Source: Paenibacillus illinoisensis NBRC 15959 (lineage in GTDB: Bacteria; Bacillota; Bacilli; Paenibacillales; Paenibacillaceae). From it: DNA of 64,000 nucleotides. Below, piece after piece: positions 17,548 through 26,112 of the stretch (within the stretch, counting starts at the first letter, position 1; the number at the start of each line of letters is the position of its first letter). The DNA lies in the NCBI RefSeq assembly GCF_004000925.1, contig NZ_BIME01000002.1:372001-436000 (forward strand), read 5' to 3'. A program made the position numbers and the translations under genes. The notes below the pieces were generated by a model that ran no database searches, had not been told where the DNA came from, and saw only the letters and a list, made by a program, of their open reading frames with translations.

Positions 17548-17787
17548 ATGGCATACCCACAATCCATTTTTCCCTATCCTGCTAATCCCTTGGGACTTCA
17601 AAATTGCATTAATCGTTTCACGTATATGTGGCTTAGGAATGGAGACAACTTTTGGTTTTTCTTGACAGCGGTCGGTGAATTCAGAGCCTATGGCTACAGA
17701 TTTTTTGGCGGGAGATGGAATCAGTATTCAATAGGATTGAGTGAGATTCGTTCCTTCAATTGTTCTCCGGTTCCAACGTTATATTAA
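17548..17787 (+). CDS. Small aromatic-rich protein of an uncharacterised Bacillales family
   Basis: 79 aa, starting at an ATG preceded by AAGGAGTG. It is rich in Phe, Tyr, Trp, Asn and Gly; the core NCINRFTYMWLRNGDNFWFF is a block I recall from small hypothetical proteins of Bacillus and Paenibacillus, some misleadingly called transporters. It contains no convincing membrane helix. Composition and size would fit a spore-coat or surface component, but this is inference. A frame opening 42 bases earlier has no ribosome binding site. It has its own terminator and no partner genes. Confidence 0.65.
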   Translation: MAYPQSIFPYPANPLGLQNCINRFTYMWLRNGDNFWFFLTAVGEFRAYGYRFFGGRWNQYSIGLSEIRSFNCSPVPTLY

Positions 17788-17799
17788 AACAAAGCACCG

Positions 17800-17829
17800 A
17801 AGCTGCCGAGTAATTGGGCAGCTTTTTTT
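17800..17829 (+). terminator. Rho-independent terminator of the 79-aa gene
   Basis: AAGCTGCC / GGCAGCTT stem, 9-base loop, then eight T. Confidence 0.87.
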
Positions 17830-17877
17830 TGTGTTGTTTGTGGTTGAAGGTTATGTCAAACGAATAGTAAATGATTA

Positions 17878-17909
17878 AAAACCGTTAATCTAAAATGATT
17901 TACGGTTTT
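17878..17909. repeat. AT-rich inverted repeat upstream of the exporter promoter
   Basis: AAAACCGTTAATC / GATTTACGGTTTT (one mismatch) around a 6-base loop. It may be a second, weak bidirectional terminator or a regulator site about 80 bases before the MerR-type promoter at 17992. Confidence 0.5.
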
Positions 17910-17991
17910 ATTTTACTTGGTTTAATACATGAAGGGTGGCTAACGAATAACAGTTCGTACAACGCTTGAATCATGAACGTTCAAATATAGC

Positions 17992-18022
17992 TTGACCTAA
18001 AGTTAACTCTAAGAGCTATACT
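17992..18022 (+). promoter_or_regulatory. MerR-type promoter of the Bcr/CflA-like exporter
   Basis: -35 TTGACC (17992-17997) and -10 TATACT (18017-18022) are separated by 19 bases. The spacer holds TAAAGTTAACTCTAAG, nearly the same dyad as in the SDR promoter at 7362-7392 (CTTAAAGTTAACTTTAAG). No MerR gene adjoins this exporter, so regulation may come from the MerR at 7399 or a relative elsewhere. Confidence 0.75.
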
Positions 18023-18064
18023 ATCTAAAGGTTTAAAGTAATGTTTAGAGAGAGGTATGGATCA

Positions 18065-19291
18065 ATGATTAAAAGCAACAAATGGAATGTTGCAGGCCTG
18101 GCCTTATTATTGGGTTTATTTTCAACCTTGGGCCCATTCACGATCGACATGTATTTACCAGCATTCCCTGAGATTGCATCAACGTTCAACACGAACGCTT
18201 CACTTGTTCAGTTCAGTCTAACTGCTTGCTTACTAGGGCTGGGTGCGGGACAACTGGTCATGGGACCACTGAGCGATGCTTATGGAAGACGTACACCGCT
18301 ACTAATCTCCATGGCAGCCTATATCATCTGTTCATTAGCGTGCGCCTACGCTCCGAATATTGGTCTGTTGATTTTGTTTCGCTTCACTCAAGGTTTCTCG
18401 GCTTCAGCAGGAATCGTTATTTCCCGCGCGATAGCTCGCGACCTTTACAGTGGACATGAGCTTACCAAGTTTTTCTCCTTATTATTGCTCGTAGGGAATT
18501 TGGGGCCTTTGGCAGCACCGATCGCAGGCAGTGGCGTTCTTTCATTTACGACATGGATTGGTGTGTTCATTTCACTCTCCGTTCTGGGAGTTTTCTTATG
18601 GGCAATGACCAAATGGCGTCTGAAAGAGACGAACCCGCCGGAACGACGCGTTGCTCCTAACTTCAAACTTCAGTTACGTAACTATGGACAGCTTCTACGT
18701 GACCGGAAGTTCGTAGGTTACATGCTGGCACAGGGAATTATGACGGCTGGGGTTTTTGCATATGTAGCAGGCACACCTTTTATCTATCAAAATATATATG
18801 GAGTCACGCCGACGGTTTTTGCTATATTATTTGCTTCCAACGGGATCAGCTTGATCATCGGCTCTCAGCTTGTAGGCCGGTTGGCACAGCGAATCTCTGA
18901 GCAGACGCTCCTATTATCGGGACTATGGCTTGCACTAGTGGCAAGTATTGCTGCCTTGATGGTGACGCTGGCTCACGGCCCTCTTTTTGCTCTGGTTATA
19001 CCGCTGTTCTTCTTTGTATGTTCTATTGGGATTACGTCAACAGCAGCATTTCCACTTGCCATGGAGAGTCAAGCCAAAAGTGCCGGAAGTGCCGCAGCAT
19101 TACTTGGGGTTGTTCCCTTCTTGCTTGGCGCGTTGGTCGCTCCGTTGGTGGGAATTGCGGGTGAAGATACAGCTGTTCCATTGGGCCTTACTTTGTTAGG
19201 GACGAGTATTGTTGCTATTATCACTTACTTCGTATTGGTTAGAAAGATACCCGATCATACTGAAGAGGTTCAGTCCGATCTCAACATGTAG
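18065..19291 (+). CDS. Bcr/CflA-like multidrug efflux MFS transporter
   Basis: 408 aa, 12 predicted membrane segments. TM1 carries GPFTIDMYLPAFPEI, the signature of the DHA1 Bcr/CflA drug:proton antiporters (bicyclomycin, sulfonamide, fosmidomycin and chloramphenicol exporters). The MFS motif A is GPLSDAYGRRTPL in the loop between TM2 and TM3. I start it at the ATG at 18065 (MIKSNKW), preceded by AGAGAGGTATGGATC; an upstream in-frame ATG at 18041 lies very close to the likely transcription start. The MerR-type promoter suggests induction by a toxic compound, which fits an exporter. The substrate is not deducible. Confidence 0.88.
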   Translation: MIKSNKWNVAGLALLLGLFSTLGPFTIDMYLPAFPEIASTFNTNASLVQFSLTACLLGLGAGQLVMGPLSDAYGRRTPLLISMAAYIICSLACAYAPNIGLLILFRFTQGFSASAGIVISRAIARDLYSGHELTKFFSLLLLVGNLGPLAAPIAGSGVLSFTTWIGVFISLSVLGVFLWAMTKWRLKETNPPERRVAPNFKLQLRNYGQLLRDRKFVGYMLAQGIMTAGVFAYVAGTPFIYQNIYGVTPTVFAILFASNGISLIIGSQLVGRLAQRISEQTLLLSGLWLALVASIAALMVTLAHGPLFALVIPLFFFVCSIGITSTAAFPLAMESQAKSAGSAAALLGVVPFLLGALVAPLVGIAGEDTAVPLGLTLLGTSIVAIITYFVLVRKIPDHTEEVQSDLNM

Positions 19292-19322
19292 ATATACGAG
19301 TCCTAAAACATTGTACTTTGAA

Positions 19323-19353
19323 AAGTCGCTGATACCATTTAGCGGCTTTTTTT
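19323..19353 (+). terminator. Rho-independent terminator of the exporter gene
   Basis: AAGTCGCT / AGCGGCTT stem, 10-base loop, then TTTTT. Same stem sequence as at 3782, 4922 and 44092. Confidence 0.87.
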
Positions 19354-19643
19354 ATACATAGGGACCAAACGCCTAGTTAGGAGCAGGAATAAGAACGTGT
19401 ACGAATAGCTATACCTGAAAAGGACGTACTCCAATAAATAATCAGAGAATTGAAAATTCATCCACAGGCATAAAGTAAGGTAATGATAATGTTTGAGGCT
19501 TTAACTACAACACAGTATGTAAAACCGCAGCCAAGCGCTAAGCTCGACTGCGGGCAACAATCTAATAATGCAGTTCAAGAACAGATCTGAAAAAGTTCCC
19601 TCAGGAAATCAAAAAAACATAATTACACTGGAGCAACCATAAT
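19354..19643. other. Intergenic region between convergent exporter and TetR genes
   Basis: Apart from the minus-strand terminator at 19521-19553, I see no gene or repeat in this AT-rich stretch. Confidence 0.4.
19521..19553 (-). terminator. Terminator of the TetR gene
   Basis: On the minus strand CCGCAGTC / GGCTGCGG (one mismatch) is followed by TTTT. Confidence 0.6.
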
Positions 19644-20261
19644 CTAAGTTGATTTCGCACCTCTCAGAAAGATACCTACTAACCTTTGGCCCAGTGCAAG
19701 ATTAGATTCATACTTTTGCGGGGTGTTCTCCCGATTGCCCATTAACATCAGGGTCGAAAAAGTCTCAGCTAAGAACATGGGATCGTCTTCGCGAAGAGTT
19801 TGCTGGTCCATGGCCAATTGGAAATGGGTCGCCAATACCTCATGAATGCGAGCCTCGGCTTCTCTGATTTCCTGAATTTGATTTTTCTCAAGAAAAGGCT
19901 CAGCTTCTCTAATCATGGTTTCAACCTCTGCATGCGGGTTCGCCAGTCTGGCCTCGGCCAACCGTATAAGTCCATCCTCCAGATGTTCAGCATGATCAAG
20001 AAAGTCTGAAGTTACTCGGCGTACATTCTGGAACATGGTTATCATAGCTACCTTAAAAAGTTCAGGCTTGCTAGCAAAGTGATAGTATATGGTCGGCTTA
20101 GACACATTGCATCGTTTTCCAATTTGTTGGAGCGTGACAGTTTCGTAGCCGTATTCCTTGAACAATTTGGAAGCAGTTAAAATGATCGTTTGCTGTACAG
20201 AAATTTTGGTGTCCGCTTGCTTGGGTCTTCCGGGCAAACGTTTGGGTGATTTATCTGGCAT
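19644..20261 (-). CDS. TetR-family transcriptional repressor
   Basis: 205 aa. After a basic tail with GRPKQ, the TetR DNA-binding domain runs to about residue 75: helices around ILTASKLFKEYGYETVTL, the recognition block CNVSKPTIYYHF and SKPELF. The ligand-binding C-terminal part (residues 80-205) is helical, Glu-rich and unassigned. The ATG follows GGAGGAGAG. It is divergent from the hydrolase at 20390. The shared 128-base gap holds a promoter whose spacer carries the palindrome TTACCGGTAA, a likely operator for this protein. It probably represses the hydrolase and perhaps itself. Confidence 0.88.
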   Translation of the reverse strand: MPDKSPKRLPGRPKQADTKISVQQTIILTASKLFKEYGYETVTLQQIGKRCNVSKPTIYYHFASKPELFKVAMITMFQNVRRVTSDFLDHAEHLEDGLIRLAEARLANPHAEVETMIREAEPFLEKNQIQEIREAEARIHEVLATHFQLAMDQQTLREDDPMFLAETFSTLMLMGNRENTPQKYESNLALGQRLVGIFLRGAKST

Positions 20262-20318
20262 TGCACACTCTCCTCCATGAATATTTTATGACAAACCTCG
20301 TTCATAAGCAAAATCGAC

Positions 20319-20347
20319 TTGTAATTATATTTACCGGTAAGTATAAT
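20319..20347 (+). promoter_or_regulatory. Hydrolase promoter with candidate TetR operator in the spacer
   Basis: -35 TTGTAA and -10 TATAAT are spaced by exactly 17 bases. The spacer contains the perfect 10-bp palindrome TTACCGGTAA (20331-20340), nearly symmetric over a longer span. A repressor bound here would block RNA polymerase. Confidence 0.7.
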
Positions 20348-20389
20348 TTGTATGAAATGAAACGAGTAATGAATAAAGGTGGAATGAAG

Positions 20390-21154
20390 TTGAAGACAGC
20401 AAAACGCAGTAACAAGTGGAAAAAGGTACTCATTTGGTCTTGTCTATCCGTAATTATAGTTGTGATTGGACTTTTCGTTTATCTCCAATCCGTCACGTAT
20501 AGTCCGTCGGAAAGAGCCGAAGCAGCCATGAACCCGGATAGTCAGGTTAGCATCAATAAGATCAAAAATGGCTATCGGTTTGAACCGGTGGGTACCGAAA
20601 TCGTGGAACCTAACATCATTTTTTATCCGGGAGGTCTAGTGGAACCAGCCAGTTATGCTCCGTTTGCCAGAAAATTAGCAGAAGAAGGACATAGAGTCTA
20701 TATTGCCGATATGCCTTTCAATTTGGCCATGTTTGGGGAAAACAAGGCGGATTCTTTTATTGAGGAACATCCAGACGAAGCCTTTGTAATTGGTGGCCAT
20801 TCGCTGGGTGGAGTTTTTGCATCACGGTATGCTGCCGAGCACACAGACACGCTGGACGGTGTCTTTTACTTAGCATCCTACGCCGATGAGAGTGGAAGCC
20901 TAAAGGAGACGGACTTGTCAGCCTTACAGATCACTGGTACAGATGATGGCGTGCTGAATTTCGAACGATGGGAAGAATCCAAAATAAATCTTCCTCAAAA
21001 CACGACATATGTAAGCATCAAGGGCGGTAATCATGGGCAGTTTGGCTCGTACGGGGAACAAAAAGGAGATCATGCACCAGCAATTACTGAGGAACAGCAA
21101 TTGGAGGAAGTAGTAGCTGGACTCGAAGCATGGTTTAACCTGATAAATCGCTAA
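20390..21154 (+). CDS. Membrane-anchored alpha/beta hydrolase of the dienelactone/AB5 type
   Basis: About 254 aa. A basic N-terminus and a membrane segment (WSCLSVIIVVIGLFVYL) anchor it, with the catalytic part outside. Motifs: oxyanion segment IIFYPGGLVEP, nucleophile elbow GGHSLGG, acidic residue in ITGTDDG and catalytic His in GGNHGQFG. The last motifs are typical of Abhydrolase_5/alpha-beta hydrolases found beside regulators in Bacillales. The start is uncertain: TTG at 20390 has AAAGGTGG 7 bases upstream, whereas ATG at 20384 is too close to that site. It is divergently paired with the TetR gene and probably controlled by it. The substrate is unknown. Confidence 0.8.
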   Translation: MKTAKRSNKWKKVLIWSCLSVIIVVIGLFVYLQSVTYSPSERAEAAMNPDSQVSINKIKNGYRFEPVGTEIVEPNIIFYPGGLVEPASYAPFARKLAEEGHRVYIADMPFNLAMFGENKADSFIEEHPDEAFVIGGHSLGGVFASRYAAEHTDTLDGVFYLASYADESGSLKETDLSALQITGTDDGVLNFERWEESKINLPQNTTYVSIKGGNHGQFGSYGEQKGDHAPAITEEQQLEEVVAGLEAWFNLINR

Positions 21155-21265
21155 TAGCTAGTTGTGAATCTTCGAATCCTTGATTGGAAACTATTTATAA
21201 TTACCTTCGTATGTACTATGATACATAGAAGGGAAAATAAGGAATAACTTCAAGGAGGAAGATGG

Positions 21266-21502
21266 TTGAAAAAGAGCACAAAATGGGTATTATGGATTTT
21301 GGGATTCATGCTGGGCGCAATTTTTATTAATTTTTTCATGAATTTATTCAGTTTCGCTTATGCCTTGATTACTGTACTTTTACTTGCCTTAATGGGATGG
21401 GGATTCGTAGTAAAGTTAAAGAATGATGTTCGTCAGCACGAAGATCATTATCGAAGAGAGTCGCATACTGAGATAAACGATATTGAAAGGTACACAAGGT
21501 AG
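21266..21502 (+). CDS. Small two-helix membrane protein
   Basis: 78 aa, starting at TTG after AAGGAGGAAGATGG. Two hydrophobic segments (about residues 7-29 and 30-50) are followed by a charged tail rich in Arg, His, Glu and Asp. No known family is evident to me. It could be a membrane-protein partner or stress-related small protein. It lies between the hydrolase and two consecutive terminators. Confidence 0.6.
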   Translation: MKKSTKWVLWILGFMLGAIFINFFMNLFSFAYALITVLLLALMGWGFVVKLKNDVRQHEDHYRRESHTEINDIERYTR

Positions 21503-21526
21503 ATCATATCACATACCTCACAGAAA

Positions 21527-21553
21527 ACAGCCGCCTATTTCAAGGCGGTTTTT
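21527..21553 (+). terminator. Rho-independent terminator after the 78-aa gene
   Basis: Stem CCGCCT / AGGCGG, extended by weaker pairs, loop ATTTCA, then TTTTT. Confidence 0.82.
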
Positions 21554-21589
21554 CTATTTCATTGGCAAGGATGATGTACTTGGTACAGG

Positions 21590-21627
21590 GGTGCAAAACA
21601 CTGTTTTCGTTCTGCACCTCTTTTTAA
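21590..21627 (+). terminator. Second hairpin with T run, convergent with the TolB-like gene
   Basis: GGTGCA / TGCACC outer stem with an inner AAAC/GTTT, then TCTTTTT. It probably stops residual read-through into the antisense of the TolB-like gene. Confidence 0.55.
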
Positions 21628-21648
21628 ATTAGCTTTTCTTTTTTTATG

Positions 21649-23010
21649 TTAAATGAAAGTCAAAGTTTTTACCAGTGAGATTAAGTGATCTTGATCGGCC
21701 CACAAGATGAAATAGGAATACGTACTTCCATGAATCACAACAGGCGTAGGGTATTTGACAATAAGTGCCGCCTGATTTCTCATTTCTACGGCTTGGTCTT
21801 CTGAAGGAAATATGAAACAGGCTTCCTGTGCTTGAACCAATGCAGGAAAGATTCGTGGATTGGTTCCATAGGGTTGCAGGACATGGAAGGCTTCGGCTCT
21901 GCATACTGCGTGAATTTCCTCTTCGGAAGATATCGCCGATATCTGAAAAAATCCGTCCGATCCTTCGAATCGTTCTTCGGTCACTTTGCGCCAGTTTCGC
22001 GGATAATAGAAGGATACCTTGTATACCTGGTTTAGGTATAATTTATAGGAATCATGTTCATGGAATTGTGGTGACCAGGCTAGAGATGTAATCCACTTGG
22101 CTTCAACAATTTTAGTCGGATGATTAGGGTGATCTAAATCAATAACCCAAATTTCGTCTGCTTGTTCTTGATTGCTGCATCCTGATAAGTATGCAAGTCG
22201 TTTCCCGTCCGGAGACCAACTAAGCGGGGTGGAGAAACAGGTGGAGACCGCCCATGTTTTTTGCTGCCCGCCAGCTCGCCTGTCAGTCTGGATGAATGAA
22301 ACGTATTGATTATTCACGATATCTGTGGCGCTGTATGCGACTGTCGTAGAGTCTGGAGACCATTCGGGAAAATAGTTCTTGGCCTGAGGTCCACCTTGGA
22401 GTTGGGAGCTTACTCCTGTTGATAAATTCACGGTAGTGATTAAGGAAATGCTGGCCCCTGGGGATGTATATAGAGCAAACTCTCCATTCGGAGATATTCT
22501 GACATTGTGGAGTGGCCCCTCCGTATTACGAGTTAATTGCTGTTTGTTCATGCCATCCCGGTTGATCTTATATAATTGAGTGATGCCTGCTTCATCTGGT
22601 GCTGCATACAGGAAAGCTTCTCCAGAGGGAAACCATTGAACATCGGTGACTCCATATTGAACGATCGAGCCGCTGGTATGCGTGTAGATATTGTAGATCA
22701 CAATCCGATGGTCCTTTACATAAGTCAAGTAATGACTATCCGGTGACCAGCTTAGTAAAGTATAAGGTTCAATTTGATCAATCTGTGCCCATGTTCTGCT
22801 GTTAAGATTCAATACCATCACAGTATTATTCTTGCCGATAAAGGCGATATGCTGAAGATCTGGGGACCAATATGGAATTGAAAACTCTTCACCAAGATTC
22901 TGGGTTAGCTTCATGGTCCGACCTGTTAATACGTGATATAGCCAAATGTCGTACGAACCACCCCCAACATTAGAATTAAAAAGGATTGCTTCACGATCAG
23001 TACGATTCAT
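21649..23010 (-). CDS. TolB-like beta-propeller protein with C-terminal domain
   Basis: 453 aa without a signal peptide. About seven PD40/WD40-like repeats cover residues 1-310: YWSPDLQHIAF, SWSPDSHYLTY, QWFPSGEAFLY, RISPNGEFALY, EWSPDSTTVAY, SWSPDGKRLAY and LAWSP. This predicts a six- or seven-bladed propeller related to the TolB C-terminal domain. The last ~140 residues, starting around YLNQVYKVSFYYP, form a separate alpha/beta domain that I do not recognise. No catalytic motif (such as the Ser-Asp-His set of prolyl oligopeptidases) is visible, so a binding or scaffold role is likely. The ATG follows GGAAGGACGG at a longish distance. Confidence 0.78.
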   Translation of the reverse strand: MNRTDREAILFNSNVGGGSYDIWLYHVLTGRTMKLTQNLGEEFSIPYWSPDLQHIAFIGKNNTVMVLNLNSRTWAQIDQIEPYTLLSWSPDSHYLTYVKDHRIVIYNIYTHTSGSIVQYGVTDVQWFPSGEAFLYAAPDEAGITQLYKINRDGMNKQQLTRNTEGPLHNVRISPNGEFALYTSPGASISLITTVNLSTGVSSQLQGGPQAKNYFPEWSPDSTTVAYSATDIVNNQYVSFIQTDRRAGGQQKTWAVSTCFSTPLSWSPDGKRLAYLSGCSNQEQADEIWVIDLDHPNHPTKIVEAKWITSLAWSPQFHEHDSYKLYLNQVYKVSFYYPRNWRKVTEERFEGSDGFFQISAISSEEEIHAVCRAEAFHVLQPYGTNPRIFPALVQAQEACFIFPSEDQAVEMRNQAALIVKYPTPVVIHGSTYSYFILWADQDHLISLVKTLTFI

Positions 23011-23171
23011 ATGCCAATCCGTCCTTCCATTCGAATTCCTACAATATATTCAAGAATGGTAAATAGGCGAATTATTTATTATCGTACCTTATGTTATAAA
23101 GCTTGAGGACATAAATACAGATAACAGGCACATGGCATATCAATGGCCTTCTTAATGTAACATCACAAAAT

Positions 23172-23203
23172 AAAGGCATCGTTCTGATAAGAACGTGCCT
23201 TTA
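23172..23203 (-). terminator. Terminator of the GntP operon
   Basis: AAAGGCA-T-CGTTCT / AGAACG-TGCCTTT stem with one bulge and a 3-4-base loop; symmetric enough to act in both directions. Confidence 0.75.
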
Positions 23204-23226
23204 TTACTTGGTTACCTATTTACGAT

Positions 23227-24546
23227 TTACATGAACATATCCATAATCAGAACACCTGCAAGTCCCACAAGTGAGATTATCGTGACCATGACCGACCAGG
23301 TTTTTATCGTTTTACCGATACTAAGATTGAAGTACTCCTTGTAGATCCAGAATCCTGCATCATTGACATGAGAGAAGGTAACGCTACCGGCACCCGCTGC
23401 GAGAACCATCAATTCGGGACTTACGCCCGTTGCAGCAACCAGAGGTGCGGCTATACCAGCTGCTGTCATACCGGCTACGGTTGCAGAACCGACAGCAATT
23501 CTTAAGATTGCTGCGATCAGCCAGGTTAACAGGAGTGGAGAGAGGGTCGAGCCTGACATGAGATCAGAAATATATTGGTCAATATGACTGTCGATCAAAA
23601 CTTGCTTAAATGCACCACCACCGGCGATGATTAAAAGGATCATTCCGATTCCGCTTACAGATTCGCTCAGTGAGGTCATAATCTCAGGCATTTTTTTGCC
23701 CAGATTTAACCCGAAAGTAAAGATAGCCACAATAACTGAAATTAACAGAGCGACATTTGCATTACCGATAAAGTCCGTTACTGGCGAAATTGCTGATTCA
23801 GGAGCAAAAATCTCAACAATGGTTTGAAGTGCGATCAAAATGACCGGTAGAAGAGCTGTAAAAAGACTGATTCCGAATTTAGGAAGTTCTTCTTCTTTGA
23901 ATTCCTTCGGATTAAATAGACCTTTAGGGATATCAATCTGCAATGCTTCTTTTTTAAACAGCTTGGTGTAAACAGGACCCGCAAGGATAAAGGCAGGGAT
24001 CGCAATAACTATACCCAGGATCATCGTTAATCCGATGTTGGCTCCAAAAACGTTAGCAACCGCTGTCGGTCCAGGATGCGGAGGCACGAATCCGTGCATG
24101 GTGATCAGCGCTGCAATAACGGGCATTCCCAGATACAGAACTGGCACGCGTGCAGCTCTCGCGATGGTAAATACCAATGGAATTAATACCACTACACCTG
24201 TTTCAAAGAATAAAGCGATTCCAACAATAGCCGCCGTAATAACTGCCGCTAGCTGAGTCCGTTTTTGACCGAAGGCACCTATCATGGTTGTGGCAATACG
24301 CTGCGCACCACCTGAATCAGTCATTAGTTTCCCGAGGATACCTCCGAAAATAATAATCATCGTTAAATGTCCGAGCGTCCCACCCAGACCGGATTCGATG
24401 GATTCGACAGCTTGAATCGGTGTCATTCCTTCCAGTACGCCAACCGCCAGGGATACAATAATGAGTGATATGAAAGCGTTTAACTTAAAAGCCATCATTA
24501 ATATGAGCAGTAAAATGACCCCGATGGTAACAGAGATAATTGGCAT
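23227..24546 (-). CDS. GntP-family sugar-acid:H+ symporter
   Basis: 439 aa, about 12 membrane segments. The family blocks IIFGGILGKLMTDSGGAQ, FFETGVVVLIPLVF, MHGFVPPHPGPTAV and FSHVNDAGFWIYKE are all present. The HGFVPPHPGP and VNDAGFW motifs are diagnostic for gluconate permease-family (GntP/GntT/LtnT) carriers. It is the last gene of an operon with a four-carbon acid-sugar kinase and a GarR-like dehydrogenase, so the substrate is likely a C4 aldonate (erythronate, threonate) or glycerate-like acid rather than gluconate. The ATG is preceded by AAGAGGAAAAGT. The gap to the kinase gene is 123 bases. Confidence 0.9.
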   Translation of the reverse strand: MPIISVTIGVILLLILMMAFKLNAFISLIIVSLAVGVLEGMTPIQAVESIESGLGGTLGHLTMIIIFGGILGKLMTDSGGAQRIATTMIGAFGQKRTQLAAVITAAIVGIALFFETGVVVLIPLVFTIARAARVPVLYLGMPVIAALITMHGFVPPHPGPTAVANVFGANIGLTMILGIVIAIPAFILAGPVYTKLFKKEALQIDIPKGLFNPKEFKEEELPKFGISLFTALLPVILIALQTIVEIFAPESAISPVTDFIGNANVALLISVIVAIFTFGLNLGKKMPEIMTSLSESVSGIGMILLIIAGGGAFKQVLIDSHIDQYISDLMSGSTLSPLLLTWLIAAILRIAVGSATVAGMTAAGIAAPLVAATGVSPELMVLAAGAGSVTFSHVNDAGFWIYKEYFNLSIGKTIKTWSVMVTIISLVGLAGVLIMDMFM

Positions 24547-24669
24547 ATACTTTTCCTCTTTTCTATATTAGCTTGATCAAAGAGACCACAATGTAAGGAG
24601 TGCACGATTGATTTTTGTTATATTTATTCATCAGTGTTACTCCTTACAGTCTGGCCATACTAAACTGAA

Positions 24670-26112
24670 TTAGAATGATTTCGTACTCAACATTTCAACG
24701 ACTTCTCTCAAATCCGTTTTGGTACCGACGTTACCAGGGAAGATGACATAGGAAATCCCCGGGAATTTACTTTCACTGCCTGTTGTCCACACGGGGATAC
24801 CTGGACGAATCTGTCCAGCAACGGTAGCTCGTTTTACTTCAAGGCCGTTCGTTCCAATATCGCTCGAGGTAATGCCACCTTTAGCAATGATATACGATGG
24901 TCTTACTTCCAGCCGTTTGACAATACTCGTGACGGCATCCGAAATTTTGACGGAAAGTTTTAATTCCTCTTCTTTTCTGTCTTCTCCAAGATCCAAGCGT
25001 TCTCTTCGGGTATAGACAGCCACATTTTTACCTTGAAGAATGAATTGGTTGGTAGTCTCCACAACTCTATTAAGCTCGTTCTCGAATTGATCGGGCTCCA
25101 GAACAAGATGAACATTAAATTCAACAAATTCTACTGCACCGGACTTTCTCAGTTCTTCAAACTGTTCCGTTGTTTTCTTAACATGGGATCCGATGATGAC
25201 TAGTCCGCCATGATTTGTGTGATCACTCATCATCTCATCACGAGTGAGCAGACTTTTGTCACTAACGCCTCCCATGACCTTCGTAAGGGCAGCAGCACTT
25301 CTAAACATCAAGTGTTTACCTTGGTTGATGGCTCGAATTAAAGCAATGGTGAAGATCTGTACATCGGCATAGTCGATTGCATTCACAATAACTTTGTTAA
25401 AACCTTCAACGTTCAACAGCTGCTGTTCAATCAGATCCAAGTTCATGGCACGCAGACTTTCAAGCGAAATGTAAGTCATGTGTTCAGCTTTATACTGACC
25501 ATTCGATTTTTCCTCAGCCCACTCACCCAAATGGGACTTGGTGTAACCAAAGGTGCGGTCCTTGGCGAATTCGGTTTCTCCAGCAGGAACCAGTTCCGTA
25601 TCATACTGCACGTAGTGAACATTATCGATCGTGAAGCGTCCGCCTTCTTTGAAGAAAGGAAGGATGATCTCACCGTCAAATCGGATATCTGACTGGGCTT
25701 CAACGGTATCCTTCAGTATTTCCGTTTCCAGCGGGTAGTGGCCTCTAAGTGTGGAATCTCCACGACTAATAATGGTGAACTCAAGGTTGTTTTTCTTGGC
25801 AGCTGCTACGATATTTGCAGCAATGTCCTGGTGTGCTTTTGTCGTTTCTGCAGCAGTAAATCCGCGTGAGTTGGTGAGAACAAAGAACATCGAATTCTCT
25901 TCCTTAAAACCTCTGTCGATGCTTTCCAACGACCAATCCGTATAGACCGATACACCATGTACCGTTTGGACACCAGTTGGATCATCATCCAACACGATAA
26001 TTTTGTGATTAAAGTGTTGAAGCTCTTTTTCAATCATTTCATGGACAAGAGTGGTATCCACAGAAGGAATGTTGCTGAACACTTCTTCAACAGACCGATT
26101 ATTCGTTTTCAT
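24670..26112 (-). CDS. Four-carbon acid sugar kinase (DUF1537 family; OtnK/DtnK/DenK-like)
   Basis: 480 aa. The N-terminal domain starts with IIVLDDDPTGVQTVHG, the DDxTG-type substrate-binding block, and contains SRGDSTLRGHYPLE. The C-terminal nucleotide-binding domain has IAKGGITSSDIG and FPGNVG. The family phosphorylates 3-oxo-tetronate, D-threonate or D-erythronate at O4. This protein is somewhat longer than the ~420-aa bacterial average. I place its start at the ATG at 26112 (MKTNNR), which overlaps the end of the dehydrogenase gene by 14 bases and has AGGGGT upstream; this suggests translational coupling. An in-frame ATG 24 bases earlier lacks a good site. Confidence 0.88.
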   Translation of the reverse strand: MKTNNRSVEEVFSNIPSVDTTLVHEMIEKELQHFNHKIIVLDDDPTGVQTVHGVSVYTDWSLESIDRGFKEENSMFFVLTNSRGFTAAETTKAHQDIAANIVAAAKKNNLEFTIISRGDSTLRGHYPLETEILKDTVEAQSDIRFDGEIILPFFKEGGRFTIDNVHYVQYDTELVPAGETEFAKDRTFGYTKSHLGEWAEEKSNGQYKAEHMTYISLESLRAMNLDLIEQQLLNVEGFNKVIVNAIDYADVQIFTIALIRAINQGKHLMFRSAAALTKVMGGVSDKSLLTRDEMMSDHTNHGGLVIIGSHVKKTTEQFEELRKSGAVEFVEFNVHLVLEPDQFENELNRVVETTNQFILQGKNVAVYTRRERLDLGEDRKEEELKLSVKISDAVTSIVKRLEVRPSYIIAKGGITSSDIGTNGLEVKRATVAGQIRPGIPVWTTGSESKFPGISYVIFPGNVGTKTDLREVVEMLSTKSF

